A stretch of DNA of 9,253 nt from the NCBI GenBank assembly GCA_937897265.1, contig CALCPT010000237.1, positions 1 to 9,253 of the forward strand, in the 5' to 3' direction. Position 1 is the stretch's first letter; the number at the start of each line of letters is the position of its first letter. This document shows positions 7,196 to 9,253 of this stretch, piece by piece. A program made the translations under genes and the position numbers. Under the pieces are notes generated by a model. That model ran no database searches. It had not been told where the DNA came from and was given only the letters and a program-made list of their open reading frames with translations. This DNA comes from an uncultured Alcaligenaceae bacterium (lineage in GTDB: Bacteria; Pseudomonadota; Gammaproteobacteria; Burkholderiales; Burkholderiaceae_B).

Positions 7196-8194
7196 ATGAA
7201 ACGTCGTCACTTATTCGCTCTATCGGCCTTGGTTGCCGCCACTTTCGCGTTGGGCGCTCCCACACAAGCCTTGGCTCAAAAGACAATCTTGAAACTTGGC
7301 TGGACTACCGCTGACAGCCCGACTGATCCTTACACCGTCGGCGCTAAGGCTTTCAAGAAAGCTGTTGAAGAAAATTCGAAAGGTTCGATCGAAGTACAGT
7401 TGTACCCTAATCGTCAACTTGGTGAAGAGAAACAAGTGATGGAGGCTGTGCGTTTTGGTACGGTCGATATGACGATCATGACCAACGCGGTGATCGCTCA
7501 AATTGAGCCGGCCTACCAGGTCAATGATCTGCCTTTCTTGTACTCGAGTGAAGAGCAAGCGCGTAAGGCTTTAGATGGCAAACTCGGTAACGACTTGTCG
7601 GCGTTGTTGGCTAAGAAAAACATGATCGTACTTGGCTACATGGAAGGCGGCTTTCGCCAGATGATTAACAACAAAAAGCCCGTTGGTGTACCTGCCGATG
7701 TGACCGGCGTGAAATACCGTGTCATGCAAAACCCGATGTACATCGATATGTTCACCTCGTTGGGTGGTGCCGCGGTGCCGATGGCCTGGGGTGAAGTGTT
7801 TACCGCGGTTCAGCAAGGCACAATTGATGGCCTCGAAATTCCAGTGGCCGTGATTGATAGTTCGAAAATGTACGAAGTCACCAAGTTCTTGTCGATGACC
7901 AATCACACCTACTCAATGATTGCGTTGTTGATTTCAAAACGCTCAATGGATAAGTTGACTCCTGAGCAAAAAACAGCAGTACTCGAAGCGGCCAAGACAG
8001 CGACAGCCGAACAGCGTGCTGCAGCTTTGGTCAACGAAAAGGCTTTGTTAGATGGTCTTGCTAAAAAGGGCATGATCATCAATAAAGTGGCTGATGTTGC
8101 TCCTTTCCGTAAGTCTGTCCAAGCAATCTACGATAAGTCGCGCGCTGCGGTTGGCGATGCGATGATCAATCAGGCGTTGGATGCAGTGAAGTAA
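7196..8194 (+). CDS. dctP: TRAP transporter substrate-binding protein, DctP family
   Basis: Periplasmic receptor of a tripartite ATP-independent transporter, which takes up organic acids using an ion gradient. The product has 332 residues, normal for DctP. The Sec signal peptide has MKRRH at the start, a hydrophobic core at residues 6-21 and a likely cut after A27 (ALA|QK). The mature part begins ILKLGWTTADSPTDPY and contains YPNRQLGEEKQVMEAVRFG, then VKYRVMQNP, where R175 is the expected carboxylate-binding arginine, and WGEVFTAVQQGTIDGLE, a strong family signature. The start is well supported by GGAG (7187-7190) five bases before the ATG, the clearest ribosome site in the window. The ligand cannot be read from sequence. 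An intrinsic terminator begins nine bases after the stop and probably lowers expression of the membrane subunits. Confidence 0.95.
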   Translation: MKRRHLFALSALVAATFALGAPTQALAQKTILKLGWTTADSPTDPYTVGAKAFKKAVEENSKGSIEVQLYPNRQLGEEKQVMEAVRFGTVDMTIMTNAVIAQIEPAYQVNDLPFLYSSEEQARKALDGKLGNDLSALLAKKNMIVLGYMEGGFRQMINNKKPVGVPADVTGVKYRVMQNPMYIDMFTSLGGAAVPMAWGEVFTAVQQGTIDGLEIPVAVIDSSKMYEVTKFLSMTNHTYSMIALLISKRSMDKLTPEQKTAVLEAAKTATAEQRAAALVNEKALLDGLAKKGMIINKVADVAPFRKSVQAIYDKSRAAVGDAMINQALDAVK

Positions 8195-8202
8195 AGGTGT
8201 TG

Positions 8203-8232
8203 AAAAAAGGCGCTCGGTTGAGCGCCTTTTTT
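8203..8232 (+). terminator. Intrinsic terminator between dctP and dctQ
   Basis: GGCGCTC (8209-8215) and GAGCGCC (8220-8226) form a perfect seven-pair stem around the loop GGTT. An A6 run precedes it and a T6 run follows, so the structure can extend to 13 pairs and could work in both directions. It lies inside the TRAP operon, so it is expected to leak and set the ratio of receptor to membrane subunits. Confidence 0.9.
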
Positions 8233-8251
8233 ATAGATGTGTTTCTAAACT

Positions 8252-8256
8252 GGAAA
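8252..8256 (+). promoter_or_regulatory. Ribosome binding site that decides the dctQ start
   Basis: GGAAA lies six bases before ATG 8263. It supports starting dctQ here and not at the upstream in-frame GTG (8197) or TTG (8200), which would make the terminator stem coding. Confidence 0.5.
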
Positions 8257-8262
8257 ATTTGT

Positions 8263-8733
8263 ATGCGTCATTGGTTTGACAAACTTGAAAGTGTTTTAAA
8301 GATGACGGCAGTCGCGATTGTGCTGCTGATGCTGTTGACACTCAGCGCACAAGTCTTTTTGCGTTACGTGTTTGGCAAAGCCTTGTCCTGGAGCGAAGAA
8401 CTGTCTTTGCTTGGATTTGCCTGGGTCGTGGTGATTTCTACAGTGATCGGCATTCGACGACTAACGCACGCACGGATGGATTTAGTGATTGGCTTATTGC
8501 CTAAGTCCTTGCACGGTATGGTCGACGCGTTGGTGTCATTGATGATGTGTGCTTTAGGTATCTTCATCGCCTATGCCGGCTGGAATTACGTGATTGAGAC
8601 ACGTGGCTCGACTTCCGCCGCCATTGGTTTTCCGATTGAACTTTTGTATGCTGCAGCGCCAGCTTTTGGCGTGTTAGTCGCATTGTTTTCGTTTGAACGT
8701 TTACTGCCCTGGGCGGAGTCATTAAATGAGTAG
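8263..8733 (+). CDS. dctQ: TRAP transporter small membrane subunit, DctQ family
   Basis: Small inner-membrane subunit that joins DctM to form the TRAP permease. From ATG 8263 the product has 156 residues, a typical DctQ size. It has four likely membrane segments: about residues 14-33, 47-63, 83-106 and 123-147. The family signature between the first two is present: VFLRYVFGKALSWSEELSLL (residues 31-50), with W43 and E45-E46. An open frame reaches upstream to GTG 8197, which would give 178 residues. It is rejected because those codons cover an intrinsic terminator and add a non-family N-terminus. The stop overlaps the dctM start by eight bases, which suggests translational coupling. Confidence 0.93.
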   Translation: MRHWFDKLESVLKMTAVAIVLLMLLTLSAQVFLRYVFGKALSWSEELSLLGFAWVVVISTVIGIRRLTHARMDLVIGLLPKSLHGMVDALVSLMMCALGIFIAYAGWNYVIETRGSTSAAIGFPIELLYAAAPAFGVLVALFSFERLLPWAESLNE

Positions 8734-9253
8734 CACCGCGTGGTTGTTGTCGGCAGGGTTTGGCGCCTTGATGCTGTTAGGCGTACCTTTTGCGTTCGCG
8801 ATTGGTATCGTCGTTGCGCTTTCGTTATTAGTATCGGGCATTGAGCCGATGCTGTTACCGCAAACAATCGTGGCTGGCACGCAGTCCTTCTCGTTGCTGG
8901 CGATCCCGTTTTTTATGTTGGCCGGCGAGTTGATGTCGGCGGGCGGGTTGTCGCAACGTTTGATTAAAGTTGCTGATGTGTTTGTGCGTCATTTGACGGG
9001 TGGTTTGGGTTTAGTGACCGTATTAGCAGCCACGATTTTCGCCGCAATTTCGGGCTCGGCGCCAGCCACCACGGCGGCGATTGGTGCAATCATGATCCCG
9101 GCGATGGCCGAGCGCGGTTATGGCAAACCTTTTGCGACAGCGGTTGCGGTGAGTGCAGGTATTTTGGCACCGTTGATTCCGCCCTCGATTGCGTTTGTGA
9201 TTTGGGGGGTAATCGCCGAGCAGTCAATCTCGCGTTTGTTTAGTGCCGGTATT
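8726..9253 (+). CDS. dctM: TRAP transporter large membrane subunit, DctM family (3' end cut off)
   Basis: Large inner-membrane subunit that carries the transport path of the TRAP system. Only the first 176 residues are present; the frame is open to the window end, and family members usually have about 425-430 residues. Recognisable segments are GVPFAFAIG (about residues 19-27), SFSLLAIPFFMLAGELMS (54-71), the serine/glycine-rich SGSAPATTAAIGAIMIPAM (109-127), a region implicated in sodium binding in characterised relatives, and APLIPPSIAFVIWG (148-161). The ATG start lies inside the end of dctQ (overlap ATGAGTAG), typical of dctQ-dctM pairs. The truncation is caused by the window edge, not by mutation. 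Confidence 0.94.
   Translation, partial: MSSTAWLLSAGFGALMLLGVPFAFAIGIVVALSLLVSGIEPMLLPQTIVAGTQSFSLLAIPFFMLAGELMSAGGLSQRLIKVADVFVRHLTGGLGLVTVLAATIFAAISGSAPATTAAIGAIMIPAMAERGYGKPFATAVAVSAGILAPLIPPSIAFVIWGVIAEQSISRLFSAGI

Noticed and set aside
8197..8262. Longer dctQ start at GTG 8197 or TTG 8200
   Set aside because: The added codons encode the terminator stem and T-run, and the next ATG at 8263 has GGAAA at good spacing and gives the usual family length.
1..9253. CRISPR arrays, tRNA or rRNA genes, insertion sequences, attachment sites
   Set aside because: I saw no direct-repeat array, no transposase or terminal repeats and no RNA gene signature; the window is almost fully accounted for by metabolic and transport genes.

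Overview
The window looks like part of a draft or metagenomic contig from a Gram-negative bacterium, most likely a betaproteobacterium (Burkholderiales-type). That placement is inferred from close likeness to proteobacterial GlpK and Ugp proteins as I remember them, from a TRAP receptor with a Sec signal peptide, and from moderate base composition; there is no rRNA or marker gene to confirm it. The first 15 bases match the 3' end of a standard Illumina adapter, so the left edge is partly artefact. The right edge cuts a gene.

Layout. (1) 56-1618, minus strand: glycerol kinase glpK. (2) 1619-1880: divergent control region with an inverted repeat and a possible PhoB half-site. (3) 1881-6128, plus strand: ugpB-ugpA-ugpE-ugpC, a complete ABC importer for sn-glycerol-3-phosphate and glycerophosphodiesters, with a strong hairpin between ugpB and ugpA. 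The phosphodiesterase gene ugpQ, which ends the E. coli operon, is absent. (4) 6129-6296: non-coding gap with a GC-rich hairpin after ugpC and a palindrome before the next gene. (5) 6297-9253, plus strand: an amidohydrolase of the LigI (2-pyrone-4,6-dicarboxylate lactonase-like) group, then dctP, dctQ and the 5' part of dctM, a TRAP transporter. A textbook intrinsic terminator lies between dctP and dctQ.

How the genes work together. GlpK phosphorylates glycerol to glycerol-3-phosphate (G3P) and UgpBAEC imports G3P, so the two divergent units feed the same pool and could be co-regulated from the shared gap. The second unit is probably separate: the TRAP system would import an organic acid with a sodium gradient, and the hydrolase would act on that compound or a downstream intermediate. 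The substrate cannot be read from sequence.

The window is mostly ordinary metabolic and transport genes; I see no clear undescribed system. The points most worth a second look are two similar palindromes flanking the amidohydrolase gene, hairpins after both binding-protein genes, a GlpK that seems to lack the known allosteric site, and strong over-representation of CGATCG.
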